A DNA stretch of 6,284 bases, from positions 1 through 6,284 of the forward strand of contig CABQOK010000088.1 in assembly GCA_902465755.1 (NCBI GenBank), written 5' to 3'. Position numbers and translations under genes: made by a program. The notes under the pieces were generated by a model. It was not told where the DNA came from, did no database searches, and was given only the letters and a program-made list of their open reading frames with translations. The stretch comes from an uncultured Anaerococcus sp. Lineage in GTDB: Bacteria > Bacillota > Clostridia > Tissierellales > Peptoniphilaceae. This document shows positions 6,249-6,284 of this stretch, piece by piece; position 1 is the first letter of the stretch; each line of letters starts with the position of its first letter.

Positions 6249-6284
6249 ATGAGCAAAGTAGAAACAATTAGCCAAGTCCTTGAC
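6249..6284 (+). CDS. Start of a further operon gene, perhaps KDPG aldolase
   Basis: The ATG at 6249 opens a frame of 12 codons (MSKVETISQVLD) that runs off the window. It is preceded by a purine-rich ribosome binding site (GAAAGAAGGA, about 6237-6244) and lies 15 nt after the uxaC stop, so it is probably cotranscribed. The short amphipathic start resembles the first helix of KDPG/KHG aldolases, which would complete the pathway (KDPG to pyruvate and glyceraldehyde-3-phosphate). Twelve residues cannot prove this. A KDG kinase, a transporter or a regulator are other genes often found at this place in uronate operons. Confidence 0.6.
   Translation, partial: MSKVETISQVLD

Noticed and set aside
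1..6284. Mobile element, CRISPR array, tRNA or phage attachment site
   Set aside because: No terminal inverted repeats, transposase or integrase motifs, regularly spaced repeats or cloverleaf were seen on either strand.

Overview
The window is AT-rich with dense plus-strand coding, strong AGGAGG-type ribosome binding sites, many AGA/AGG arginine codons and a textbook TTGACA-N17-TATATT promoter. This fits a low-GC Gram-positive anaerobe. A fermentative gut or skin Firmicute, for example an Anaerococcus or Peptoniphilus relative, is my guess from codon style and gene content; no marker gene is present to confirm it.

Region 1 (1-1765) holds one complete GH13 alpha-glucosidase or oligo-1,6-glucosidase gene, preceded by a good ribosome binding site. 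It is closed by an intrinsic terminator at 1717-1763, which separates it from what follows.

Region 2 (about 1766-2018) is the control region of the next operon. It contains a consensus sigma-A promoter with an extended -10, then two 16-bp palindromes of the LacI-family/cre type placed downstream of the expected transcription start. After these comes a short in-frame stretch that reads like the end of a LacI-family DNA-binding headpiece (a possible gene relic), and then the strong ribosome binding site of the first gene.

Region 3 (2019-6284) is a D-glucuronate catabolic operon: uxuB-type fructuronate reductase, uxuA mannonate dehydratase, uxaC glucuronate isomerase, and the first 12 codons of a further gene that may be a KDPG aldolase. 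UxaC converts D-glucuronate to D-fructuronate, UxuB reduces this to D-mannonate, and UxuA dehydrates mannonate to 2-keto-3-deoxygluconate (KDG). A KDG kinase and KDPG aldolase would complete the route to pyruvate and glyceraldehyde-3-phosphate; neither is demonstrated here. The uxuA-uxaC gap (140 nt) holds a long imperfect hairpin of unknown role.

The core is a known pathway in a compact layout. I see no mobile element, CRISPR array, tRNA or rRNA. I do not see a wholly new system. The parts most worth checking are the regulatory leader with its apparent regulator relic, and the structured uxuA-uxaC spacer.
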